Shown: positions 33,106 to 41,688, counted from the first letter of the stretch. The stretch: DNA of 64,000 nucleotides from Acrocarpospora macrocephala (GCF_009687865.1 NZ_BLAE01000006.1:186001-250000), one strand, 5' to 3'. Program-made: numbers and translations. The notes: a model not told the origin generated them from the letters alone.

Positions 33106-33678
33106 ATGAGACAAGTCGAATGGGCTCGTGAGCTGGCACGCAAGGTTCTGGAGCGGCATCTGCCACGCCGCTGGGAGCACTCGCAAGGGGTGGGCCGTCG
33201 CGCCGAATCGCTGGCGCCGATCCTCGGCAAGGACGCGGAGATCCTGGCCGCGTCCGCGTGGCTGCACGACATCGGTTACGCCCTTGAACTGATCGACACC
33301 GGATTCCACCCGATCGACGGCGGCCGATATCTCCGCGACGTGCACGGCGCCGACGAACTGTTGTGCCGTCTGGTGGCCCACCACACCTGCGCTGAGATCG
33401 AGGCGGGCCAGCGTGGCCTTCTCGACATTCTCACCGGTGAGTTCCCGAAGGAGCGCGGCGACCTGGTGGAGGCGCTGACGTTCTGCGACATGACCACGAG
33501 CCCGGATGGGCTGCCGTTGACCGTGATGGATCGGCTGGCCGAGATCCGCTCGCGCTACGGACCCGACGACGAAGTCACCTGGTGCATTAATCGGGCTGAG
33601 CCGCACATTCTGTCGGCGGTCCGATCCGTGGAGACCCGGTTGGCGCTATCCGATGTGCGGCTTGACTGCCTGGTCTAG
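33106..33678 (+). CDS. HD-domain phosphohydrolase
   Basis: A 190-residue protein with the metal-binding HD pattern: the first His in RRWEHSQGVGRRAE, the HD pair in SAWLHDIGY and a later His/Asp pair (LVAHHTC, FCDMTTS). HD enzymes hydrolyse phosphoester bonds in nucleotides or second messengers. ATG 33106 is used; a GTG nine bases earlier is possible, and the transcript may be nearly leaderless. It converges with the NUDIX gene, overlapping it by 33 bases at the 3' ends. Confidence 0.85.
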   Translation: MRQVEWARELARKVLERHLPRRWEHSQGVGRRAESLAPILGKDAEILAASAWLHDIGYALELIDTGFHPIDGGRYLRDVHGADELLCRLVAHHTCAEIEAGQRGLLDILTGEFPKERGDLVEALTFCDMTTSPDGLPLTVMDRLAEIRSRYGPDDEVTWCINRAEPHILSAVRSVETRLALSDVRLDCLV

Positions 33679-34122
33679 GTAGTGGCCGATCCGCAGGCGC
33701 ATCGAGCGATCCATCTTCAGATCCGCCACCTGGTCGCGTGGCACCCATTGAACCTCGGTTGACTCGCTGCTCGGGGTGGGCTCGCCGCTGACGGCCTGGG
33801 CGGTGAGAACGATGGAGAACTCCTGCCGGGCCTCGCCGTTGCTGGTGTAGAGGATCACGTGACGGGGATCGGTATAGGTCCCGACCAGTCCCGTGATCTC
33901 GCAGACAATTCCGGTCTCTTCGAGGGTCTCGCGAATGCCTGCGTTGGGAAGTGATTCGCCGAGATCGATCGCACCTCCGGGGACGGCCCAGTTCCCGTTG
34001 TCGCTGCGGCGGATCATCAGGATGTCTCCGGCGGTGTTGGTCACCACGACGTTGACCGAGGGGACGAGGCTGTTGGGTGCGGGAGCGTCGGGGTCGTCGT
34101 AGAAGTCGATCCGTTTGCCCAT
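33646..34122 (-). CDS. NUDIX hydrolase, possibly Pif-like
   Basis: This 158-residue protein carries a full NUDIX box, G-x5-E-x7-RETLEETGIV, at about residues 50-73, following NWAVPGGAIDLGE. The ATG lies two bases after the stop of the DUF5919 copy 2 gene, so the pair is an operon. In the AICE pSAM2, the conjugal immunity factor Pif contains a NUDIX motif. The position beside the regulators of an AICE makes a similar entry- or transfer-control role possible; nucleotide-sanitising activity is the alternative. Confidence 0.85.
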   Translation of the reverse strand: MGKRIDFYDDPDAPAPNSLVPSVNVVVTNTAGDILMIRRSDNGNWAVPGGAIDLGESLPNAGIRETLEETGIVCEITGLVGTYTDPRHVILYTSNGEARQEFSIVLTAQAVSGEPTPSSESTEVQWVPRDQVADLKMDRSMRLRIGHYLDQAVKPHIG

Positions 34123-34124
34123 GG

Positions 34125-34865
34125 TCAGGACTCTACCGGGGTGGCCTCGGACCACACGCGTTCGAAGCTTTCGAGGTAGGTGGTCACCATGTCGCCGCCG
34201 GCGACCCGGCGTAGATGGAGAACCGGGGCGTTGGCGGCAGGGGCGCCGTAGACATGGGTGTTGACGAGAAGCTGGTCGTCGGCGCGATAGATCGAGTTGT
34301 AGAGGATCGTGCTGTGCAGCCGGATCTGTACGCCGTCAATGCGGAGGATGGGCCGGTAGAGGACCAGCGCGTTGCGGACTTTGGCCGCCATCCCTTCGTC
34401 GATGCCCTCGTCCACACCCCGTTGGGCAACCTCTGCACTGTCGGGATTGCCCAGGAGAATTCGTATCTGAACGCCGGTGCGGGCCTTCTCGCCAAGAACT
34501 CGGACCAGCCCGGAATCCTCGGCAAGGAACATGCCGCTGTAGACCAGAATGCCGATCTGCTCGGCGGCGTCGGAGAACAGACGTCCCCAGGTGTCACGCG
34601 GGACGGCCCAGCGGTGCGGGTAGACGGTGACGATCTCGCTCTCTGATGCTGAGGCCACCTGTTCGCGTGTCAGCGCTTCCGGCCAGAGATAGGACTCGTC
34701 CATTCCGAGATGTGAGGAGACCGCGTACCTGTGCTTTCGGTATGGTGCGCGGCCTTTGGTGATCCACCGCTCAACGGTTTTGGGGTCCACCTCGATGGCT
34801 GCGGCCAGCTCGACGACGCTTACCCCGCGCTCCAAGAGAGCCGCGCGTAGTCGCTCGTTCGCCAT
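34125..34865 (-). CDS. XRE-type regulator with PLD-like sensor domain (DUF5919), copy 2
   Basis: This 246-residue paralog of the protein at 31600 has the same order: helix-turn-helix (LLERGVSVVELAAAIEVDP, TVERWITKGRAPYRKHRYA), then TVYPHRWAVPRDTWGRLF, IGILVYSGMFLAEDSGLV, VQIRILLGNPDSAEVAQRG and TILYNSIYRADDQLLVNTH. The two are similar over their full length. This copy is co-transcribed with the NUDIX gene. Operator-like site D lies 16-67 bases upstream of its start. Confidence 0.83.
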   Translation of the reverse strand: MANERLRAALLERGVSVVELAAAIEVDPKTVERWITKGRAPYRKHRYAVSSHLGMDESYLWPEALTREQVASASESEIVTVYPHRWAVPRDTWGRLFSDAAEQIGILVYSGMFLAEDSGLVRVLGEKARTGVQIRILLGNPDSAEVAQRGVDEGIDEGMAAKVRNALVLYRPILRIDGVQIRLHSTILYNSIYRADDQLLVNTHVYGAPAANAPVLHLRRVAGGDMVTTYLESFERVWSEATPVES

Positions 34866-34880
34866 CTCACCTGCCCGCCT

Positions 34881-34932
34881 GGGACGTTCGGGGACTCGTT
34901 CATCCTAAGCCGGACGTCTTGCACACGTCCGG
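34881..34932. promoter_or_regulatory. Operator-like motif, site D, with adjacent inverted repeat
   Basis: On the minus strand 34881-34897 reads gagtccccgaacgtccc, matching the shared motif. Next to it an 8-bp inverted repeat (ccggacgt / acgtccgg, 34910-34917 and 34925-34932) also contains acgtcc. The region is the divergent promoter of DUF5919 copy 2 and of the zinc-ribbon gene at 35013. Confidence 0.5.
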
Positions 34933-35012
34933 TCGTGTAGTGATCTCGTCCTGACACTTCCTCGCACCCTCGGTATGGAGCACCAACCCACCGAGGAAAA
35001 GGAGGAGTGATC

Positions 35013-35228
35013 TTGACCAACACGATTACCGCCCCGGGTGAGGAACCCGCCACCTGCGCCTGCGGCGCGGCCCTGGCCGAGGGGCAGAAACTCTGCCGCA
35101 AGTGCGCGGCTCGCGAACGCTGGGCCAAGCGTCAGGCGGCCCGGCTGCGCCTCAAGCGGCGTCGCAACCTCAGCCGTCGCCCTCCGCGCGACCCGCACCG
35201 CACGCCCATCGTGGGCGCCACGTCATGA
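35013..35228 (+). CDS. Small zinc-ribbon protein of the AICE
   Basis: A 71-residue protein with two Cys pairs, CACG and CRKC, separated by 13 residues, a likely zinc ribbon, followed by an Arg/Lys-rich tail that could bind nucleic acid. TTG 35013 is chosen because GGAGGA precedes it at good distance; a GTG at 35007 overlaps that site. Its stop overlaps the start of the next gene (ATGA). Function unknown. Confidence 0.6.
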   Translation: MTNTITAPGEEPATCACGAALAEGQKLCRKCAARERWAKRQAARLRLKRRRNLSRRPPRDPHRTPIVGATS

Positions 35229-35500
35229 CCTGGCTTCCGTTGATCGTCGCGGCGATTCTGGCCGCAGTCGTACTGGTCGGCTTCGTCGTGGTCCTGATCG
35301 GGATGCGCCGCGAGGACAACAGCCGGCACCTCCCGAGCAATGCGCCGACCGTCTCGTCGGCGTTCGCCCGGCGGGTGACCGGTTGCCACGTCTACGACGA
35401 CCGCGCTAGTTACGTGTCTTCGGATCGGCTGCGGGCAATGCCGCCTCGACCTGCTCCAGGCGGCGGGTCAGGTCCTGCACGGCACTCCGCAGGGCAGTGA
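35225..35500 (+). CDS. Small single-pass membrane protein of the AICE
   Basis: A 91-residue protein with an N-terminal membrane helix (WLPLIVAAILAAVVLVGFVVVLIG) followed by a polar tail. It is translationally coupled to the zinc-ribbon gene. The last 95 bases overlap the convergent GntR gene, so the C-terminal 30 residues may not be under selection for function. Role unknown. Confidence 0.5.
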   Translation: MTWLPLIVAAILAAVVLVGFVVVLIGMRREDNSRHLPSNAPTVSSAFARRVTGCHVYDDRASYVSSDRLRAMPPRPAPGGGSGPARHSAGQ

Positions 35501-35771
35501 CTTCGGTCCGTAGATCCGAATCCTGCTCCGGCTGCCCGTCCTCCTGGACGAACACGCCTTTGCCCTGCTGGCCGACGACAAGACCCTCGTTGCGCAAGAT
35601 CCCCACGGCCATCTTCACGACCGACAACGAGGCGTCGAACTGCTCGGCCAGCTGGGCGGTGGACGGCAACGGCTCACCGGGCGCGAGAAGTCCGCCGCGA
35701 ATCCGCTCCCGCAGTTCGTCGGCGATCTGAAGGTATCCGGGCCTGCCCGTCTTCTTGACCATCGCGCTCAT
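35406..35771 (-). CDS. GntR-family repressor, KorSA-like
   Basis: A 121-residue protein: one GntR winged helix (about 12-77: YLQIADELRERIRGGLLAPG, LAEQFDASLSVVKMAVGIL, GKGVFVQ) followed by a coiled coil of about 30 residues (LRTEVTALRSAVQDLTRRLE). Size and position match KorSA, the GntR repressor of pSAM2 transfer and replication genes. It is divergent from the transfer operon; the spacer contains repeated agccaac boxes (35790-35846), its probable operator. Confidence 0.82.
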   Translation of the reverse strand: MSAMVKKTGRPGYLQIADELRERIRGGLLAPGEPLPSTAQLAEQFDASLSVVKMAVGILRNEGLVVGQQGKGVFVQEDGQPEQDSDLRTEVTALRSAVQDLTRRLEQVEAALPAADPKTRN

Positions 35772-35789
35772 CTCACCACGGCAGACCCG

Positions 35790-35846
35790 ACCAAGCCAAC
35801 CATGAGCACATTGACAACCAAGCCAACTAGGTCAACTATGTTGGCT
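35790..35846. promoter_or_regulatory. Probable KorSA-type operator and transfer promoter region
   Basis: Two direct copies of accaagccaac (35790-35800 and 35817-35827) and one inverted copy gttggct (35840-35846) lie between the divergent repressor and transfer genes. The inner pair forms agccaac-n12-gttggct. The AAGGAGG of the downstream gene follows at about 35854-35860. Confidence 0.6.
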
Positions 35847-35868
35847 ATGAGCTAAGGAGGTTTACGAC

Positions 35869-36198
35869 ATGCGAACCATCCCGATCCCCGTCGACACGAA
35901 CAGGCTCACCTTCACCTGCGTGAAGTCACCACGCCCCCGCCTGCTGAACAAGGACACCGGGGAGATCAAGACCGACAAGACCGGACAGGTCGTCTACGAG
36001 GTCATCTGCTCGGTGGAAGACACCTTGGGACGGATCGAGCTGGTCAAGGTCGCCGTCTCCGGCGAACCGCCCGTCACCTCCGGAGACGAGGTGATCCCGG
36101 TCGACCTGGCGGGCTACGTCTGGGAGATTTCCGGACGGTGGGGGATCTCCTACCGGGCTACCGCCTTCACTTCCGCCCGGGGAGACGGCGTTGCCTGA
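35869..36198 (+). CDS. AICE hypothetical protein, first gene of the transfer operon
   Basis: This is a 109-residue protein of the kind that regularly precedes the FtsK-like gene in Streptomyces AICEs. It is beta-rich (RLTFTCVKSPRPRL, YEVICSVEDTLGRIELVKV) with no catalytic motif. A strong AAGGAGG precedes ATG 35869. Its last codons overlap the start of the translocase gene. A regulatory or plasmid-maintenance role has been suggested for relatives; nothing here settles it. Confidence 0.75.
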   Translation: MRTIPIPVDTNRLTFTCVKSPRPRLLNKDTGEIKTDKTGQVVYEVICSVEDTLGRIELVKVAVSGEPPVTSGDEVIPVDLAGYVWEISGRWGISYRATAFTSARGDGVA

Positions 36199-37522
36199 GT
36201 CCCTACACCTTCCGCTGCTGGTCCTCGCCGCTGTGCTCGTCATGGCGGCGGGGCTGCCGGGCTGGCGTCGCCTGCACTACCGGTCCTTCTGGCTGGTGGC
36301 CGGCTACCCGATGACCGCGTTATCGGTGTGGGCCTCCTGGCGACGAGTGGCGCTGGGCTGCGGGCTGACCAAGAAGCGGCAACGCTACTGGTTCACCCTC
36401 GTACCGGGAAGCGTCGCCTCCACCGGCCTGGTCAAGGTCAAGCGACGTTTCCAGCGGGTCTCGGTCGACACCCGCCCGTTCATGTGGCTCCCCAAGCCGA
36501 CCCGGCACGGATGGCGCGTCACCCTGCACACCCTTGAAGGGCAGACTCCCACCGACTACTCCGAAGCTGCGGAACGGCTCGCGCACTCCTGGGGAGTCCA
36601 CGCCGTACGAGCCTCTTCGCCACGTCCGGGGCGAGTCGTCCTGGCCGCGACCGTGCGAGATCCGCTCGTCCGGATAGATCAGCTTCCACCCTCCACGGAA
36701 CTTCTCCGGGTGACTGTGGGCCGCCTGGAATCCGGTACGCCGTGGATGATCGACTTCAAGACGATCCCTCACTGGCTTAACGCCGGTGCCACCCAGTCCG
36801 GGAAGTCGAACTTGGCGAACGCTCTGATCGTCGGGCTGGCTCCTCAACCGGTCGCCCTGGTGGGCTTCGATCTCAAGGGCGGTGTTGAGTTCACCCCGTA
36901 CGAACCCCGCCTGTCGGCACTGGCCACCACACGCGCCGAATGCTCGGCACTGCTCGCTGATCTGATCGCCCTGATGATCGACCGGATGGGCCTGTGCCGG
37001 ATGGCCGGCGCTCGTAACGTGTGGCGGCTTCCTCCGGCGATTCGTCCCGTGCCCGTGGTCGTTCTTGTCGACGAACTGGCAGAGCTGTACCTGATAGGCG
37101 ACAAGTCCGAAAAAGATGAGGTGGCCCGGATTTCGACGGCACTCCTGCGGGTGGCCCAGCTTGGGCGGGCCTTCGGGATCTACCTGTTCTGCTCGGGCCA
37201 GCGGATCGGCTCCGACCTCGGGCCAGGCGTGACCGCGCTGCGCGCCCAGTGCTCCGGCCGGATCTGCCACCGGGTCAACGATCCCGAGACCGCGACGATG
37301 ACGCTCGGCGACCTCGACCCGGCCGCTCTCGTCTCCGCCCGTGCCATCCCCGCAGAGACACCCGGCATCGCCATCGTCGCCGGACAAGACGGCCAGTGGT
37401 ACCGGGCTCGCTCCTTCTACGTGGCCGAAGCCACCGCGGAGCATACCGCGCGAACGTACGCCCACCTGGCACCCGACTGGGACCGGGTCCTCAATCCCGA
37501 ACCACACGACATCCCCGCCTAA
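36191..37522 (+). CDS. FtsK/SpoIIIE-type conjugative DNA translocase
   Basis: This 443-residue ATPase has two short N-terminal hydrophobic segments, then Walker A GATQSGKSN near 198 and Walker B VVVLVDELAEL near 278, with FDLKGG between. It belongs to the TraSA/TraB group, which moves double-stranded DNA between mycelial cells. A TTG start at 36191 overlaps the previous gene, implying coupling. It is the only large transfer protein needed by this class of element. Confidence 0.88.
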   Translation: MPESLHLPLLVLAAVLVMAAGLPGWRRLHYRSFWLVAGYPMTALSVWASWRRVALGCGLTKKRQRYWFTLVPGSVASTGLVKVKRRFQRVSVDTRPFMWLPKPTRHGWRVTLHTLEGQTPTDYSEAAERLAHSWGVHAVRASSPRPGRVVLAATVRDPLVRIDQLPPSTELLRVTVGRLESGTPWMIDFKTIPHWLNAGATQSGKSNLANALIVGLAPQPVALVGFDLKGGVEFTPYEPRLSALATTRAECSALLADLIALMIDRMGLCRMAGARNVWRLPPAIRPVPVVVLVDELAELYLIGDKSEKDEVARISTALLRVAQLGRAFGIYLFCSGQRIGSDLGPGVTALRAQCSGRICHRVNDPETATMTLGDLDPAALVSARAIPAETPGIAIVAGQDGQWYRARSFYVAEATAEHTARTYAHLAPDWDRVLNPEPHDIPA

Positions 37523-37538
37523 CACGAGAGGAGGAACG

Positions 37539-38195
37539 ATGCGACGCCTTGCCCTGATGCTGCTCGACTCGGGCCCGGTCATCGTCTTGGCCGCTATCGC
37601 GGGTGCCGGATCGTTCACCCACATTCGCGACACGGCCATCGATCACGGGCAGACCGGGTGGATGTCGTGGGCGGTGGCGGTCTGCGTCGACCTGACATGC
37701 GTCATGGCCGCACGGGAACGGCAACGCGACAAGCGGACCGGCCGCACCCGGCACGGACTGATGTCCTGGCCAACGCTCGTCCTGGTCGCCGGAATCGTGC
37801 TATCCCTGGCCGCCAACCTGCAACAGGCCGAACCAACCGTTTGGGGCTGGCTGACCGCTGCGATCCCCGCCGGCGCCTTCCTCGTCGCGGTCTCGATGCT
37901 CGAACGCCGCGCGACCGACCCCAAGCCGGAGGCGGGTCTTCAGACGGAACCCGTCCCCATGCCGTCCTCGCTGCCGGACCGTCCCGTCCTCGTCCCCGCC
38001 GACTCCTCCAACCAGGACGAAACGACCGATCCGGCTCCCGTGCTGCTCGACTACGCCCGGCGCGTGGCCGACGAACACCACACCAAACACGGCAAACCCA
38101 TTACCCGCGACGCCCTGCGCGCCCGCCTGGGTGTCTCCAACCAACTCGCCTCACAGCTACTCCGGGACCTTCGACCCGTACGAGAACCCGCCTGA
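37539..38195 (+). CDS. DUF2637 spread-type membrane protein
   Basis: A 218-residue protein starting at ATG 37539 behind GAGGA. Four membrane helices (about 8-125) match DUF2637 proteins, often annotated as Spd proteins of intramycelial spread. The soluble tail (165-218) ends with a small helix-turn-helix-like segment, ITRDALRARLGVSNQLASQL, which could contact DNA. It lies 16 bases after the translocase gene. Confidence 0.8.
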   Translation: MRRLALMLLDSGPVIVLAAIAGAGSFTHIRDTAIDHGQTGWMSWAVAVCVDLTCVMAARERQRDKRTGRTRHGLMSWPTLVLVAGIVLSLAANLQQAEPTVWGWLTAAIPAGAFLVAVSMLERRATDPKPEAGLQTEPVPMPSSLPDRPVLVPADSSNQDETTDPAPVLLDYARRVADEHHTKHGKPITRDALRARLGVSNQLASQLLRDLRPVREPA

Positions 38196-38213
38196 ACGAA
38201 AGGAGACCCCACC

Positions 38214-38555
38214 ATGACCAACGACCGCTACGACATGATCACCGGCCTTCGCGACCTGGCCGACTTCCTGGAGACCAATCCCAACATCCCGGCTCCCCGC
38301 AACGTCACCATTCACCACTTCCCGGCGCGGCACGCGGACGACGAGATGTGCGCCGAAGTCGACAAGGTCGCCGCACTGCTCGGCAGCGAGATCAACAGGA
38401 ACGACGTCCCGCATGGGTACTACCGCACCTCAGTCCACTTCGGACCGGTCGAGTACACCGCATTGGCCGTCCTCGCCCACCGACGCGCCACCTACGAGGC
38501 TGAGACCTCCTACTTCGGTTGCGTCACTCCCGACATCCCGGCCTGCGCCACCTGA
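38214..38555 (+). CDS. AICE hypothetical protein
   Basis: A 113-residue soluble acidic protein with AAGGAGA just ahead of ATG 38214. The first 30 residues are helical (MITGLRDLADFLETNP). It is found between spread and replication genes in such elements; no function is known. Confidence 0.7.
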   Translation: MTNDRYDMITGLRDLADFLETNPNIPAPRNVTIHHFPARHADDEMCAEVDKVAALLGSEINRNDVPHGYYRTSVHFGPVEYTALAVLAHRRATYEAETSYFGCVTPDIPACAT

Positions 38556-38560
38556 ACGAG

Positions 38561-38692
38561 GTGGACCCCTCAGACGAACCACTCCCGGTGATCCGCTACC
38601 GCTGCTGCACCTGCAACGGAACCGGCCTCGACGGCGACGGCGAACGCTGCCGCGACTGCGACGGAATCGGGATCGACAACCACGGCGCATGA
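38561..38692 (+). CDS. Tiny CxxC zinc-finger-like protein (DnaJ-type repeats)
   Basis: A 43-residue peptide from GTG 38561. It has CCTCNGTGLDGDGERCRDCD, two CxxC knuckles around a Gly-rich turn like one DnaJ zinc-binding repeat. Such mini zinc fingers are recurrent in AICEs. Its stop overlaps the ATG at 38689. Confidence 0.6.
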   Translation: MDPSDEPLPVIRYRCCTCNGTGLDGDGERCRDCDGIGIDNHGA

Positions 38693-38832
38693 ATGCGCAA
38701 GCGCCTCCGGCCTGGCCGTACATCCGCCAAGACGCCTGCCAGGTCGGAGGCCATCCCCTCACCCGAACGAGTGAAAGGAGGTCCCCATCTTGCCCCGAAA
38801 CACCACCAGCACGCACGCAATCACGGGGGTGA
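38689..38832 (+). CDS. Possible 47-codon peptide coupled to the zinc finger
   Basis: It begins at an ATGA overlap with the zinc-finger gene. The first half reads APPAWPYIRQDACQVGG. The second half overlaps the Rep ribosome binding site and start, and looks non-coding. It may exist only to couple translation to Rep. Low confidence. Confidence 0.3.
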   Translation: MNAQAPPAWPYIRQDACQVGGHPLTRTSERRSPSCPETPPARTQSRG

Positions 38833-40136
38833 TCACCCGACTCAACCGCCCGGACTTCGACCGATGGGCCGCTCAGATCCGACGCGCGGGCGGCTGCCGG
38901 CAACCGATCCACCTACGCGGCAAAGTCGAACACCGGGACACCACGACCGGTACCCTCATCCACCGCTACAGCACCCGCCTGGAACCCGGCGGCGCCCTGC
39001 GGATCGCCTGCAAGACGCGACGGTCCTCACGCTGCGAGGCGTGCGCCAAGACTTACCGCGCCGACACCTACCAACTCATTCGCGCGGGCCTGGCCGGCGG
39101 CAAGGGCGTTCCCGCTACGGTGACCGCTCACCCGTGCCTGTTCGTCACACTCACCGCGCCGTCCTTCGGCGCCGTCCACACCCACCATGCACGAAACGGT
39201 AGGCCGCTCCCGTGCCACGCCCGCCGCTCTGCCGCCACCTGCCCACACGGCATCGTCATGTCCTGCACGGTTCGCCACGCTTCCGACGATCCGGGCCTCG
39301 GCGAACCACTGTGTCCCGATTGCTACGACTACACCGGTTCGGTGCTGTTCAACGCACTGGCGCCGCTGTTGTGGAAGCGGTTTACCGACGCTTTGCGCCG
39401 TCACCTGGCCAAGAGCGCCGACCTGACCGTTAAGGAACTCCGCGAACAGGTCGTGATGTCCTTCGCCAAAGTTGCCGAATACCAACGCCGTGGCGTGGTC
39501 CACCTCCACGCCGTGATCCGCCTTGACGGCCCAGCCGGACCCGGTTCCCCACCTCCAATTTGGGCAACGGAAGAAGCCTTGGCCGATGCGGTACGACGGG
39601 CCGCCCACGTCGTCTCCGCCGTAGGTCTCGACGGCCACAAGCCGCTGCGCTGGGGCAACCAGCTCGACATTCGCCCGATCACCCTGGACGGCGGCCTCAC
39701 GGCACGAGCCGTAGCGGCCTACATAAGCAAGTACGCCACCAAAGCCGCCGAATGCACCGGCACACTCGACCGGCGTATCTACCCCCTCGAAGACCTGTCC
39801 GCCCTCCCCATCCGCCATCATGCGCGACGGATGATCGCCGAATGCCTCCGCCTGGGCACACGCAACGACCTGAGCCACCTCCGGCTCATCCACTGGGCTC
39901 ACATGCTCGGCTTCCGTGGGCACTTCGCCACCCGATCCCGCCACTACTCCACCACTCTCAGCGCGCTCCGAGCCGACCGCGCTAACCACGTCATGGGTCA
40001 GCTGATCGCCAGTGGACGTTATCCCCACCTGGACTCGAAATCCGTCCACGTGTTCTCCGACTGGAAATACGCAGGACGTGGCCTCACCTCCGGCGACATG
40101 CTCGTGGCCGACGCGATCACGGACGGTACGCGATGA
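38790..40136 (+). CDS. Replication initiator, RepSA type
   Basis: A 448-residue protein with AAAGGAGG before TTG 38790. A Cys-rich N-terminal region (CEACAKTYRADTYQLIRAGL) is followed by PCLFVTLTAPSFGAVH, then VVHLHAVIRLDG (the HxH of an HUH-type nickase) and a Tyr region, VAAYISKYATKAAE. This matches the RepSA family of rolling-circle initiators in pSAM2-like elements. It allows the excised circle to replicate. Its stop overlaps the xis start (ATGA). Confidence 0.88.
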   Translation: MPRNTTSTHAITGVITRLNRPDFDRWAAQIRRAGGCRQPIHLRGKVEHRDTTTGTLIHRYSTRLEPGGALRIACKTRRSSRCEACAKTYRADTYQLIRAGLAGGKGVPATVTAHPCLFVTLTAPSFGAVHTHHARNGRPLPCHARRSAATCPHGIVMSCTVRHASDDPGLGEPLCPDCYDYTGSVLFNALAPLLWKRFTDALRRHLAKSADLTVKELREQVVMSFAKVAEYQRRGVVHLHAVIRLDGPAGPGSPPPIWATEEALADAVRRAAHVVSAVGLDGHKPLRWGNQLDIRPITLDGGLTARAVAAYISKYATKAAECTGTLDRRIYPLEDLSALPIRHHARRMIAECLRLGTRNDLSHLRLIHWAHMLGFRGHFATRSRHYSTTLSALRADRANHVMGQLIASGRYPHLDSKSVHVFSDWKYAGRGLTSGDMLVADAITDGTR

Positions 40137-40321
40137 GCCGCCGCGACGAACTAATGGGCGTCCCCGAGGTCCTCGACGAACTGCGCGTCTCGCGTCGGAC
40201 CTTCTACCGCTGGCGCGAACTCGGCCACGCGCCCAAGGGCCTCAAACTGCCCAACGGCGAAATCCGCATCTACCGGAGCGAATTCACCACATGGCTTGAA
40301 TCCCTGCGGGAGATGTCATGA
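40133..40321 (+). CDS. xis: Excisionase (Xis), MerR-like helix-turn-helix
   Basis: A 62-residue protein: VPEVLDELRVSRRTFYRWRE is the winged-helix recognition part, followed by the wing LPNGEIRIYRSEFTTWLE. This size and place between rep and int are typical of AICE excisionases that steer the integrase to excision. It overlaps both neighbours by four bases. Confidence 0.85.
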   Translation: MSRRDELMGVPEVLDELRVSRRTFYRWRELGHAPKGLKLPNGEIRIYRSEFTTWLESLREMS

Positions 40322-41688
40322 ACACCTCCTACGATGTGAAGTTCTGGGAGATCCGCCGGAACCAGTCGAGTAAGACGCCGTCCTATGTCGTCCGGTGGAA
40401 GGTCGGCGGCCGCCAAAAGTCCAAAACGCTGCGGACCAAAGCTCTTGCTGAAAGTTTCCTCTCCGATCTTCGGCAGGCAGCAAAGCAAGGTGAGGCATTC
40501 GACCTAGATACCGGCCTCCCGGTTTCTATGATCAAGGTCAAGAACGCCACCACATGGTACGGCTTCGCACTTGCGTACGTGGACATGAAATGGCCGCACG
40601 CCGCCGCGAAGACTAGAGACAGCCTTACGGACGCACTCGCGACCGTAACGCCTGCCCTGGTGAGTGAGAACGCCCCATACAAGCCAGATCCCCACGTGCT
40701 CAGGGAGGCGCTTCGCCAATACGCGCTCCCTCCCGCGTCCCGGCGACTCGACCCGCCCTCGGCGATCCGCTCAGCTCTCACCTGGCTGGAACGACACTCC
40801 CTGCCGGTTACCGACCTCGCGAAAGTACGCAACGTACGACTTGGCCTTGACGCGATAACATTGCGTCTCGACGGAGAGGCCGCCGCTGCTACCACGATTT
40901 CCCGAAAACGTTCAGTCTTCTACAATGCTCTGCAATATGCGGTTGACCTCGAAGAATTGACGTCCAATCCCATCGACAAGGTCAAGGCATGGAGGCCACC
41001 CAAAGTACGTGAGGTCGTAGATAGGCGGATTGTCGTTAACCCACGCCAAGCGCGCGAATTACTAACGGCAGTGACATATGTGGGAAGGCTCGACCGGGGC
41101 CGTCACCTGCGGGCGTTCTTTGCCTCCCTCTACTTCGCAGGGTTACGCCCTGCTGAGGCTCTCGACCTGCGTATTCAGAACTGCTACCTCCCAGATGAGG
41201 GCTGGGGACGCCTCCTACTCGCCAAATCCAAGCCACAGGCGAACAGACGGTGGACGAACAGCGGGAAGGCTCATGACGATCGCGGCCTCAAGCATCGCGC
41301 CGACGATGAAGGCCGGCCGGTGCCCATCCCGCCCGAGCTGGTCACCATCTTGAGGGAGCACATCGAGGAATTCGGTTTCCACGAGGATGGCCGTCTCTTC
41401 CGGACCTCACGTGGCGGGATCATCTCGATCGGAACCTACTGTGCGGCGTGGAGGGCGGCCCGGACCTTCGCGATGACGCCCGAACAGACGGCCTCGCCGA
41501 TGGCGGCTCGCCCCTACGACCTCAGACATGCGGCGGTAAGCCTGTGGCTGAACGCTGGTGTTGCACCTCCGGACGTTGCTGAACGCGCGGGGCATGGCGT
41601 TGACGTTCTGCTCAAGGTCTACGCGAAGTGCATCGACGGCGGTGCGGAGATCGCGAATCAACGGATAGAAGATGCCCTCACAACTTGA
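40318..41688 (+). CDS. int: Tyrosine recombinase (integrase)
   Basis: A 456-residue site-specific recombinase. The N-terminal arm-binding part has VVRWKVGGRQKSKTLRTK. The catalytic residues are visible: Arg in YFAGLRPAEALDLR (near 281), the Lys strand in WGRLLLAKSK, then the box II RPYDLRHAAVSL (near 397-405), AGHG (near 426) and the nucleophile Tyr in VLLKVYAKC (near 435). It should recombine the attP carried by this element with the 3' end of tRNA-Ser. Unlike in most AICEs, one further gene (41773-43128) separates it from the att site. Confidence 0.9.
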   Translation: MNTSYDVKFWEIRRNQSSKTPSYVVRWKVGGRQKSKTLRTKALAESFLSDLRQAAKQGEAFDLDTGLPVSMIKVKNATTWYGFALAYVDMKWPHAAAKTRDSLTDALATVTPALVSENAPYKPDPHVLREALRQYALPPASRRLDPPSAIRSALTWLERHSLPVTDLAKVRNVRLGLDAITLRLDGEAAAATTISRKRSVFYNALQYAVDLEELTSNPIDKVKAWRPPKVREVVDRRIVVNPRQARELLTAVTYVGRLDRGRHLRAFFASLYFAGLRPAEALDLRIQNCYLPDEGWGRLLLAKSKPQANRRWTNSGKAHDDRGLKHRADDEGRPVPIPPELVTILREHIEEFGFHEDGRLFRTSRGGIISIGTYCAAWRAARTFAMTPEQTASPMAARPYDLRHAAVSLWLNAGVAPPDVAERAGHGVDVLLKVYAKCIDGGAEIANQRIEDALTT

